Source: CAWEZN01 sp964498015 (GTDB taxonomy: Bacteria > Zixibacteria > MSB-5A5 > GN15 > PGXB01). From it: a stretch of DNA of 6,655 bases. The position numbers were made by a program, and so were the translations under genes. Under the pieces are notes generated by a model that saw only the letters and a program-made list of their open reading frames with translations, was not told the DNA's origin and did no database searches. Within the stretch, counting starts at the first letter, position 1. Each line of letters starts with the position of its first letter. This document shows, in pieces, positions 1 to 6,579 of the stretch. The DNA is taken from positions 1-6,655 of the forward strand of contig CAZCFT010000118.1 in assembly GCA_964498015.1 (NCBI GenBank), read 5' to 3'.

Positions 1-1
1 G

Positions 2-229
2 ATTATTGCGGCCATTATTTCAAAAGCCACAGTCAAGGGCGCTCTATTCACCGTACTCTCTTTTCCCGTCTTGATGCCCCTCCTGATAGCCGTGATTGAA
101 ATCACTAAAGTGGCTTTCTTGGGTGGAGAATATAAAGATGTCGCCGCGCCGATGCAACTTATTATAGCCTATGATGTTGTTATGACAACGCTCTCAATTA
201 TGCTCTTTGATTTTGTCTGGAGGCAATAG
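2..229 (+). CDS. ccmB: Heme exporter subunit CcmB, C-terminal part (5' end outside window)
   Basis: This is the last 75 codons of an open frame that enters from the left edge and stops at TAG 227-229. The translation is hydrophobic, with two likely membrane segments at about residues 11-38 and 51-73 of the visible part. The stretch SFPVLMPLLIAVIE resembles the conserved CcmB segment before the last helices. In System I cytochrome c maturation, CcmB is the membrane partner of the ATPase CcmA; the complex uses ATP to release heme-loaded CcmE from CcmC. CcmB proteins are usually about 220 residues, so roughly two thirds lies upstream, probably preceded by ccmA. The assignment rests on the hydrophobic pattern, the local similarity and the following ccmC-D-E-F genes. 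A generic ABC-2 type permease is the alternative, but the context makes it unlikely. Confidence 0.87.
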   Translation: MIAAIISKATVKGALFTVLSFPVLMPLLIAVIEITKVAFLGGEYKDVAAPMQLIIAYDVVMTTLSIMLFDFVWRQ

Positions 230-242
230 GCAATAGCAATAG
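223..242 (+). repeat. Short tandem repeat GCAATAG x2 plus CAATAG across the ccmB stop
   Basis: GCAATAG occurs at 223-229 and 230-236, followed directly by CAATAG at 237-242. A further separate GCAATAG lies at 253-259. The first copy contains the ccmB stop codon. This looks like a small slippage expansion; no function is apparent. Confidence 0.6.
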
Positions 243-367
243 GTCGGTTTCTGCAATAGTGATGATATTCGCGATCAAAAGCTCAATTTACAAAAAAAGG
301 CTTTTAATTGTCCTTATTTTCATTAAATTACCGAACCTTATGTGCGTAAAACGGTTTGATATTTAAT
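243..367. other. Non-coding gap between ccmB and ccmC
   Basis: This AT-rich stretch has no convincing open frame; an in-frame stop at 347-349 prevents upstream extension of ccmC. It contains an A-run at 292-298 and a weak inverted pair AAAAGC (277-282) with GCTTTT (300-305), whose 17-base loop is not terminator-like. TTGTCC at 308-313 could be a poor -35 element, but no properly spaced -10 follows. The gap is long compared with the other junctions of this operon, so an internal promoter or a processed leader is possible but not shown. Confidence 0.4.
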
Positions 368-1048
368 ATGTGGTGGAAATTGATAATATTTTTGGCGATG
401 ACGACTGTCATCATAATGGCTTTCGTTACTCCATCACCTATGAGCCCGGCCAATTCGCTGGGGCCGGTCGATACTTATAGAATATTCTATTTCCATGTCC
501 CACAGTCATGGGTAGCCACACTCGCTTTTTTAATATCAATGTACTGCTCTATTCAGTTTCTCCGAACGAAGAACATGGATTATGATTTGAAAGCTGTCAC
601 CGCCAATCGATTAGGGCTGATATTTGCCGTCCTTGCGACTATAACGGGATCGATCTTCGCCAAAATGACTTGGGGAGAATTTTGGAATTGGTCGGAGATA
701 AGGGAGGTTTCCATATTTATCTTATTGATAATTTATGGCGCCTATTTTGCCCTTCGAAGCGCCCTGCCCGACCCCGACCGTCGCGCCACTCTCTCCGCTG
801 TGCTGTCTATTATTTTCGCTGTCTCCGCTGTATTTCTGATTTTCATATTGCCGCGCGTTTATCCCACTTTTTCTCAGCACCCATCCGACTCGGTGGTCGA
901 TAAATCCGGGAAATTGACCATGGGCCCGACCGTAAGTTTTATCTTCTTTCTATCCCTGGCGACTTTTACCGCTCTCTTTGTCTGGATTTATGATTTATCT
1001 CTTAAGATATATAAGACTATCGAGGATCGAATTTTGGAGGCGCAATAA
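368..1048 (+). CDS. ccmC: Heme-delivery membrane protein CcmC (cytochrome c maturation)
   Basis: CcmC binds heme at the outer face of the inner membrane and passes it to the chaperone CcmE. The 226-residue product has about six hydrophobic segments (roughly 2-20, 48-65, 82-98, 114-130, 143-162 and 190-213), close to the usual length and topology of the family. The tryptophan-rich heme-handling motif is WGEFWNWSEIRE at residues 102-113, between helices 3 and 4. The two extracytoplasmic histidines expected as heme ligands are present: H43 (in YFHVP) and H171 (in SQHPS). The canonical motif has Asp after the last Trp; here it is Ser. ATG 368 is preferred because the protein then begins MWWK. A TTG at 356 would add four residues, and an in-frame TAA at 347 bars anything longer. 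Neither start has a clear Shine-Dalgarno sequence. The stop TAA overlaps the next start by one base. Confidence 0.93.
   Translation: MWWKLIIFLAMTTVIIMAFVTPSPMSPANSLGPVDTYRIFYFHVPQSWVATLAFLISMYCSIQFLRTKNMDYDLKAVTANRLGLIFAVLATITGSIFAKMTWGEFWNWSEIREVSIFILLIIYGAYFALRSALPDPDRRATLSAVLSIIFAVSAVFLIFILPRVYPTFSQHPSDSVVDKSGKLTMGPTVSFIFFLSLATFTALFVWIYDLSLKIYKTIEDRILEAQ
1036..1040 (+). promoter_or_regulatory. Ribosome binding site GGAGG for the ccmD-like gene
   Basis: GGAGG lies seven bases before ATG 1048, inside the end of ccmC. It is the strongest Shine-Dalgarno sequence in this operon. It is the main reason to accept the 38-codon frame that follows as a real gene. Confidence 0.75.
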
Positions 1049-1164
1049 TGGATGCCAATTATGTTGTGATGATTGTAACGCTTGTTATCTGGATAGGAAT
1101 ATTTCTCTACTTAGTATCGCTGGATAGAAAAGTTAAAAAACTTGGAAAGAAGAATGAAGCCTAA
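1048..1164 (+). CDS. ccmD: Small CcmD-like membrane protein
   Basis: This 38-codon frame reads MDANYVVMIVTL, then a single membrane helix at about residues 5-24, then a basic tail (LDRKVKKLGKK). That is the architecture of CcmD: a very short protein with one helix, an aromatic-rich membrane part and a charged cytoplasmic C-terminus. In System I, CcmD joins the CcmABC complex and is needed to release holo-CcmE from CcmC. Support here comes from the position between ccmC and ccmE, the GGAGG site seven bases upstream, the one-base TAATG overlap with ccmC and the 11-base overlap with ccmE. CcmD sequences are poorly conserved, so the name depends on position and shape more than on motif identity. 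An unrelated small membrane peptide cannot be excluded. Confidence 0.78.
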   Translation: MDANYVVMIVTLVIWIGIFLYLVSLDRKVKKLGKKNEA

Positions 1165-1573
1165 ATATATCATCGGGGTTATTATTATCATTGTCTTTGT
1201 TCTTTGGGGAGCCTCGGCTTTCTTGAAGACAACCGTACAATATGTGTCCATTGCCGAAGCCAAAAAATCAACCCGTACAGTGCAGGTTCTTGGTTCTATC
1301 GATTTCAATGATATTCATTTTGACGCCGACAATAGCCAGCTGATATTTTCTGTTTATGATTCCGCCAGCGCAAATCAAGCCCGGGCGGAAAAAATGAAGG
1401 TGATTTATCATGGTGTTGTCCCCGGTAATTTTGAACAGGCGACCCAAGTGGTAGTACGCGGAAAGTATTCGCCTGAAGGCTTCATAGCCGATAGGCTTCT
1501 TGTCAAATGCCCCTCAAAATATCAGGGGCTTCAAGATTCCGCTAAAAACTCGGGTAGCGGACAGGGTTCCTGA
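1154..1573 (+). CDS. ccmE: Heme chaperone CcmE, cysteine (C-x3-Y) variant
   Basis: CcmE carries heme covalently from CcmC to CcmF in the periplasm. The 139-residue product has an N-terminal signal-anchor helix (about residues 5-24) followed by a soluble beta-rich domain. Family-like stretches include VQVLGSI (43-49), VIYHGVVPG (83-91) and VVVRGKY (99-105). In well-studied proteobacterial CcmE the heme-binding histidine lies in H-x3-Y. Here the aligned site is VKCPSKY with C119 and Y123, so cysteine replaces the histidine, as in the archaeal and sulfate-reducer type linked to System I*. The tail after Y123 is short, polar and rich in Gly and Ser. ATG 1154 is preferred: it overlaps the ccmD-like gene by 11 bases, has GGAAAG at 1144-1149, and gives a normal N-terminus (MKPKY). 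A TTG at 1142 would add only four residues. The family call is firm; heme attachment by C119 is inferred. Confidence 0.93.
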   Translation: MKPKYIIGVIIIIVFVLWGASAFLKTTVQYVSIAEAKKSTRTVQVLGSIDFNDIHFDADNSQLIFSVYDSASANQARAEKMKVIYHGVVPGNFEQATQVVVRGKYSPEGFIADRLLVKCPSKYQGLQDSAKNSGSGQGS

Positions 1574-1585
1574 TTTGGGGCATAA

Positions 1586-3916
1586 ATGATAGAAAATGGG
1601 CAACTGGGTAATTTGGCGATATTTCTGGCGCTCGCAATGGCCCTCGCCACTGCGATTGCATTTCTAATAACTGCCCTCGGCAAAAAAAATCTCTTTCAGC
1701 TTGGGGTGAAGGCGTTCACCCTCCAGATTTTCTTTGTGACAATCGCGCTGACATTTCTCTACTACCTATTCTTTACCCATAATTTCAATATCAAGTATGT
1801 CAACGAGTACTCCTCGTCGGATTTGCCCTTCTTTTATATTCTCTCTGCTCTCTGGGGCGGTCAGGAAGGAACATATTTGTTATGGCTGTTCCTAAGCTCT
1901 ATTTCGGGGATTTTCATATTAAGAAAGGCAAATCTCTATACCACATGGGGGATGTTTTTCCATTCGCTGGTTCACCTCTTTCTTCTAATCATTCTTCTCA
2001 CTCTTTCACCGTTCCGCCTTCTGGATATTCCTGCCGCCGAAGGGGCCGGCCTTAACCCGCTTCTGCAGGACCCTTGGATGGTGGTGCATCCGCCGGTAAT
2101 GTTCTTGGCCTTTGCTATGGCCGGAATTCCTTTTGCGCTGGCGTTGGCCGCTATGGTCAAGAAAGATTATTCTCAATGGCTTAAGATAACCTTTCCGCCT
2201 ATTGCAATCACTTCTTTTGCTCTCATTGTCGCCAATGTCCTGGGCGGCTATTGGGCTTATGAAACGCTTGGTTGGGGTGGCTACTGGGGTTGGGACCCGG
2301 TTGAGAATACCTCATTCGTCCCTTGGGTCATATCTGTGGCGCTTATTCATGGAATATTGGCCGAACGTCGTTCCGGCGCTTTGCGACGCTCCAACCTGCT
2401 CTTATCTGCTCTTGTCTTCTTCCTGATAATATATGGCACATTTTTGACTCGTTCGGGGGTACTGGCTGATTTTTCCGTCCATTCCTTTGTCGATTTGGGC
2501 ATCAATGGCATCTTGGTCGGATTCCTTCTCGCCTTCCTTTTTCTTACTCTGGCAATCTTTTTCTTTTCGCGAACTCCCGACATTGCAGGGAAACCTCTTA
2601 ATTACAATATTTTCTCTCGCGATTTTATGCTCTTCGTCGGGCTGGCGCTCTTTCTGATTCTTGGCATTATCATTCTCTTCTGGTCGTCACTGCCGTTAAT
2701 CACGAGATATCTGACTGCAAAACCGGCCGCCGCCGACGTAACGACATACAATTCCTTTGCTTTTCCATTTGCCATTATTATCTCGCTCTTTATGACCCTC
2801 AGCCCCTTTCTCGCCGGGCCCGGATTCAAATTGGATGGATTGAAAGCTAAGGCTTTACTCTCTTCTCTTATTTCTATTATTATTTCCGGGGCGCTATTTG
2901 GCGCGCAGTTAATCAGTCTCACTGTTGCCATCACCCTTTTTATTTATCTGGGAGTGATGCTTATATACTTTATGAGTCGGGCTTTTAGTCGTCAGCTGGC
3001 GCTGCCGCTTGCTTTTGGAATCATCGGAGTCATTCTGGCTATGATTCTTGGCGTTCGGTCGATCGAATATCTGATATTCATTGGAGCGTCGCTGACCGCC
3101 GCCGGAGCGCATATTAATCTGGTCATAAAATATATAGTACGCCGCCCGGAATTGGTAGGGGGGCATCTCTGTCATTTTGGATTTGGTCTGATGCTGGTCG
3201 GAATCTTGGCATCGTCGGCATTTTCTACCAATAAGCAGGTAGTGATTCCGCGCGGCCAACAGCAGACCGCCTTTAATTATGGCATAACCTACAATGGAAC
3301 CGCCGGTTCAATTGAGGATAACAATAATGAAATCATGTTGACATTAAACCGAGACGGCGAGGAGATTCAGGCGCGCCCGAGATTTTTCTATGCCAAACGG
3401 ATGGAAGGGATGATGAAAAAACCATATATCAAGAAAAATCTTTTCTATGACTTATATTTCGCTCCTCAGGATATTCAGGAGATGCCGAGCGCTGGGGGAT
3501 TGACGCTCCGCAAGGGAGAATCCAAAACTGTCGGCGATTTCAATATCAAATTTGTTAATTTTGATATGGGTTCGCATGGTGCATCCGGCATGTCGGTCGG
3601 GGCGACATTGGAAGTGGATTATAAGGGAACAAAAGAAACGGTCACACCCAAAATGGTTTCCAGCCCTACCGGGGAAGGTGTGATGCCTCAGGCGGTGAAA
3701 ATTTTCGCCGGTCAGAATTATGACGTCCAGATAGAACATATCAGCGCCGGCGAAGGTTCGGTTACCCTTGCCATTCCCGGTCTGCTTGAGTCCGGCTCTC
3801 CGGATAGACTGATCCTTGATGTCTCCCGTAAACCTGCCATAAATCTTCTCTGGTTCGGAACTCTAATTATTTTCGCCGGAATGGCAATAGTCATATATTA
3901 TAAATCAAAGCCCTAA
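1586..3916 (+). CDS. ccmF: Cytochrome c heme lyase CcmF
   Basis: CcmF takes heme from CcmE and joins it to CXXCH cysteines of apocytochrome c outside the inner membrane. The 776-residue product is a many-helix membrane protein with the WWD-type heme motif around residues 220-246 (GGYWAYETLGWGGYWGWD, then PVENTSF). Expected ligand histidines are visible: H168 (VVHPP) and H299 (FSVHS) as the extracytoplasmic pair, and H255 (LIHG) with H530 (HLCHFG) as the likely transmembrane heme b ligands. WGGQEG at 90-95 has Gln where the E. coli protein has His. A soluble segment at about 547-750 precedes a last helix at 752-772. E. coli CcmF is about 650 residues; most of the extra length is in this soluble segment. 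NrfE or CcsA-like paralogs share the WWD motif, but the ccm context fixes the name. The gene starts 12 bases after ccmE with a weak GGGG site at 1577-1580. Confidence 0.95.
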   Translation: MIENGQLGNLAIFLALAMALATAIAFLITALGKKNLFQLGVKAFTLQIFFVTIALTFLYYLFFTHNFNIKYVNEYSSSDLPFFYILSALWGGQEGTYLLWLFLSSISGIFILRKANLYTTWGMFFHSLVHLFLLIILLTLSPFRLLDIPAAEGAGLNPLLQDPWMVVHPPVMFLAFAMAGIPFALALAAMVKKDYSQWLKITFPPIAITSFALIVANVLGGYWAYETLGWGGYWGWDPVENTSFVPWVISVALIHGILAERRSGALRRSNLLLSALVFFLIIYGTFLTRSGVLADFSVHSFVDLGINGILVGFLLAFLFLTLAIFFFSRTPDIAGKPLNYNIFSRDFMLFVGLALFLILGIIILFWSSLPLITRYLTAKPAAADVTTYNSFAFPFAIIISLFMTLSPFLAGPGFKLDGLKAKALLSSLISIIISGALFGAQLISLTVAITLFIYLGVMLIYFMSRAFSRQLALPLAFGIIGVILAMILGVRSIEYLIFIGASLTAAGAHINLVIKYIVRRPELVGGHLCHFGFGLMLVGILASSAFSTNKQVVIPRGQQQTAFNYGITYNGTAGSIEDNNNEIMLTLNRDGEEIQARPRFFYAKRMEGMMKKPYIKKNLFYDLYFAPQDIQEMPSAGGLTLRKGESKTVGDFNIKFVNFDMGSHGASGMSVGATLEVDYKGTKETVTPKMVSSPTGEGVMPQAVKIFAGQNYDVQIEHISAGEGSVTLAIPGLLESGSPDRLILDVSRKPAINLLWFGTLIIFAGMAIVIYYKSKP

Positions 3917-3929
3917 ACGATTTTTCTCA

Positions 3930-3958
3930 TTGACAAAACGCACTATTTAGTCTATTTT
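3930..3958 (+). promoter_or_regulatory. Candidate sigma70-type promoter for the dockerin-bearing protein gene
   Basis: TTGACA at 3930-3935 matches the -35 consensus exactly. After a 17-base spacer, TATTTT at 3953-3958 matches four of six -10 positions. Transcription would start near 3965, leaving a leader of about 65 bases before ATG 4030. The leader holds an 11-base palindrome, AGATA-G-TATCT, at 3979-3989 that could be a protein site or chance. The position right after the ccm operon fits a new transcription unit. The host's sigma factor preference is unknown, and no terminator for ccmF is visible before it. Confidence 0.5.
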
Positions 3959-4029
3959 TAAACATACCATCGACTCTGAGATAGTATCTGTCTCATTGTC
4001 CGCATATCTTTTCTTTGGAAAAGGATACT

Positions 4030-6579
4030 ATGGCATACAGGATTGTTCTAACTCTTACTTTCGCTGTGATGGTTTTTTCTGCTTTGGCCGCGCCGCCATT
4101 AGAATCGCCAGAGGGATTATCAGAAGTCAGAAGTAGAGCAATAGACAACTCTTCGTTTATCGATGCCAATAAAATTCTCATGTTTGTCACCAATCATGGC
4201 AATTTTGGGCGTGATTTATCCGGATTTTTCGGCTATGATTGCGGTACCTTTTTCCCCTTTGTCGACACCGCTTCAATAAGAAGCGGTTCCCTCATAAATT
4301 ACCCTCTTTATGCCGCCGGCTTGTGGGTTGGTGGCATCGATTCGGCCACAGGCCAATTAAGAGTTGCCGTTGCAGAATATAGCGATGAATATGTACCCGG
4401 CCCGATGGTCGGAGGCACCTTTCTCCCCGATAATCCGGATTTCAAAGTTTACAAATTATACCGCGACAGCCTTGCGGGAAATCCCAATTATGATTATCTC
4501 CATTGGCCGGTGGGACAGGGAGCTCCAGTTGATCCGCTTGGGCATCCCATCATGCTGGGCGACCGAATGCTATGGTGCGTCTATAATGATGCCGACTTGT
4601 ATCAACATAACAATAACAGTGGCTCGACAACCCCGCTGGGGATTGAAGTTCAACAAACCGTTTGGGCGGCTGATAAGAATGGTTCCATAGTGATTCCACT
4701 TGAAAATTTCTTGGACATTAACCAGCTTGGTTATTCGCGGGTAACAGTTTCCGCCCTCATCACCGACCCTCTTGCTCTTACTGGCAACGAATACATGGTC
4801 GTAGTCGACACTCTCAGCGATTCCACTGAAGTCTGGAGTCTTATAAATAAGACTACCGGCCAGATTCTCGCCGCCAATCAAACCAATTTTAGTGGTGACG
4901 ATAATTACCCTGTCTTTGATGGTTTCAAAGTCATTGTTACTGAAACATCGACGCGCTTTTCCAATTTTGAAGTCGTGGCCAATGCGAGCGGCCCGCTCGA
5001 TCCGCCCGAAGGCGCCGCATCTACAGCATTCGGTTTTCCGTCTGAACTCCCGACCGATAGACAGCAGGTTGGCGGCGGTATCTGGCTTTTCCATACCGCC
5101 GACAGTGGAGGGAGTTGCGGAGGGGGGACACGCGGTTCTTATGATACCTTTATTTCAAGGGTCACTCGTGATGGGCAAGATTTCGCCAGAATTGGCAGGC
5201 AGGATTACGAAATGCGCTTCACCGGTTCCTATGATAATCCCGGAGTGGGGGGAAGTTATGCGATTGAAGGTTTTAATGGTTACACTGTCCTTTGGGTACC
5301 ATTCGAATTATGGAGAATTGGCATAGGAACGCCGGATGATCCGAACGATGACGTCCGCATGATTCCATGCTTGCTCGATCAAGGCAATGATAACACTTAC
5401 AATCTCGAATCATGGGGATGTATAAATGATGTTTTTGGCGGGGATGGCGAACATTCCGTATCAAGCGGCGACGATGACCCCTTCACCGACTGGGTCTATT
5501 GGTATTTTCCTTCCGATAGTTCCCCCGGACAGGCCGGTTATCAAAAGGACGTGATAAAAATGCTGAGTGGAACCTATGAATTGTCAGATCGCGAAATATT
5601 GGCCAGGACCGTTCTTGTAAATTGGAATGGAGGCGAGCAACCCCCATTCAATCAAAGCTTGCCGGAAGAAGGGACAATTTTCCGAATCACGACCGGCAAG
5701 GGACCTCAGCCTGATTCTTTCAGCTTCACAGCAACGCCGATTGAAATGCTGACGACTGGCCCCGAAGGGTTGAGCATCTATATCAGATACAAGATATTCA
5801 ACAAGGGCAGTGATATCATCAATAACTGCTACTTGTCTCTCTGGAGCGACCCGGATTTGGGAGGCGCGGGTGATGATTTTGTAGGGACTGATACTTCAAA
5901 TGACATATTCTTCTGCTATAACGCCGACAATAATGATAAGTCCTATGGCGCCCTACCACCTGCGATCGGATTCAAATTTATCTACGGGCCGGTTGTTCCT
6001 TCTGCAGGCGATTCGGCCATCTTCGACGGCTCGCTTATTGCAGACTACAAAAATCTCGGTATGACTGCATCAGCGAGATATATTAATGGGATAGACCCTG
6101 ATAATGCTTGGGAATCATATTTCTATATGCAGGGGATTGATAGATATGGTTCGCCTTATTCCAACGGTACAAAATTCATGTTTCCCGGTGATCCGATATT
6201 TGGAACAGGCGATCTCGATTCTGTGCCTTCCGATAGAAGAATGACAGCCGGTTGCGGCCCGTTCGATTTTCGCCCGGGCGACAGCCAGTATGTTTTAATC
6301 AAAATGGCGGTTGGGCTCGGGACAGACCGGCTTTCTTCAATTACAAAGCTGAAAGAGATTCTTAATTATTCCTCAGATTTCTGTATCGACTTGGACGCAA
6401 ATGGAAAAGTGAATATGCTTGATATTACTTATCTGATTAATTTCCTCTATAAGGTTGGGCTTGCTCCCATTGCGCCCTCTACCGGAGACGCCGATGGCGA
6501 TGGCAAAGTAAATATGAAAGATATTACCCATATAATAAGATATCTTTATAAAGGCGGTCCGCCGCCCAATTGCCGATAA
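4030..6579 (+). CDS. Large secreted protein of unknown function with C-terminal dockerin-type module
   Basis: The 849-residue product starts with a signal peptide: K/R-poor start MAYR, a hydrophobic core to about residue 17, and an ALA-A cleavage site near residues 20-21. It should therefore leave the cytoplasm. The body (about 22-784) is rich in Gly, Asp, Ser and aromatics with no membrane helix, typical of extracellular beta-rich proteins. Recognisable local elements are GLWVGGID near residue 100, FDGFKVIV near 296, FELWRIG with PDDPNDD at 425-441, and a PGDSQYVLIKM stretch shortly before the end. From memory, similar elements occur in large secreted proteins of Ignavibacteria, Bacteroidetes-like and Zixibacteria genomes, often followed by a sorting domain; I know no proven function. 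The C-terminus (785-849) is a dockerin-like pair of calcium loops. ATG 4030 is chosen for the signal peptide and AAGGA at 4021-4025; TTG 4015 would add five residues. I see no catalytic motif and no CXXCH. Confidence 0.9.
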   Translation: MAYRIVLTLTFAVMVFSALAAPPLESPEGLSEVRSRAIDNSSFIDANKILMFVTNHGNFGRDLSGFFGYDCGTFFPFVDTASIRSGSLINYPLYAAGLWVGGIDSATGQLRVAVAEYSDEYVPGPMVGGTFLPDNPDFKVYKLYRDSLAGNPNYDYLHWPVGQGAPVDPLGHPIMLGDRMLWCVYNDADLYQHNNNSGSTTPLGIEVQQTVWAADKNGSIVIPLENFLDINQLGYSRVTVSALITDPLALTGNEYMVVVDTLSDSTEVWSLINKTTGQILAANQTNFSGDDNYPVFDGFKVIVTETSTRFSNFEVVANASGPLDPPEGAASTAFGFPSELPTDRQQVGGGIWLFHTADSGGSCGGGTRGSYDTFISRVTRDGQDFARIGRQDYEMRFTGSYDNPGVGGSYAIEGFNGYTVLWVPFELWRIGIGTPDDPNDDVRMIPCLLDQGNDNTYNLESWGCINDVFGGDGEHSVSSGDDDPFTDWVYWYFPSDSSPGQAGYQKDVIKMLSGTYELSDREILARTVLVNWNGGEQPPFNQSLPEEGTIFRITTGKGPQPDSFSFTATPIEMLTTGPEGLSIYIRYKIFNKGSDIINNCYLSLWSDPDLGGAGDDFVGTDTSNDIFFCYNADNNDKSYGALPPAIGFKFIYGPVVPSAGDSAIFDGSLIADYKNLGMTASARYINGIDPDNAWESYFYMQGIDRYGSPYSNGTKFMFPGDPIFGTGDLDSVPSDRRMTAGCGPFDFRPGDSQYVLIKMAVGLGTDRLSSITKLKEILNYSSDFCIDLDANGKVNMLDITYLINFLYKVGLAPIAPSTGDADGDGKVNMKDITHIIRYLYKGGPPPNCR
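6382..6576 (+). other. Dockerin type I-like domain (two calcium-binding loops) of the secreted protein
   Basis: Two near-copies of an F-hand loop and helix fill the last 65 residues of the protein. The first loop is DLDANGKVNMLD (787-798) and the second DADGDGKVNMKD (820-831). Both keep Asp/Asn at loop positions 1, 3, 5, 9 and 12 and Gly at position 6, the calcium-coordination pattern of type I dockerins. Each is followed by an ITxxIxxLYK-like helix. C785 and C848 bracket the module and could form a disulfide clasp joining its two ends. In clostridial cellulosomes dockerins bind cohesins; in many other bacteria such modules occur on secreted proteins with no known cohesin partner. Confidence 0.87.

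Noticed and set aside
2602..3259. Two overlapping minus-strand open frames (110 and 116 codons) inside ccmF
   Set aside because: They sit opposite conserved CcmF sequence, have no ribosome binding site of note and no family resemblance.
4570..5094. 174-codon open frame on the minus strand inside the secreted protein gene
   Set aside because: It lies wholly within a well-supported gene with a signal peptide and dockerin. Its translation has no recognisable domain and an erratic composition, as expected of a shadow frame.
4892..5326. 144-codon + strand frame offset from the secreted protein
   Set aside because: It is an alternative frame of the same DNA with no promoter, ribosome site or coherent protein features.
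6554..6564. GGCGG-T-CCGCC inverted repeat near the end of the secreted protein gene, considered as a terminator
   Set aside because: It lies inside the coding sequence (Gly-Gly-Pro-Pro codons), has too small a loop to fold well, and is not followed by a T-run.
4030..6579. Reading the dockerin as evidence for a cellulosome enzyme
   Set aside because: No glycoside hydrolase motif, carbohydrate-binding module or cohesin is visible, and dockerin-like tails occur widely outside cellulosomes.
4030..6579. Possibility that the secreted protein is a c-type cytochrome served by the adjacent ccm genes
   Set aside because: No CXXCH heme-binding motif occurs in the translation, so there is no direct functional link to heme attachment.
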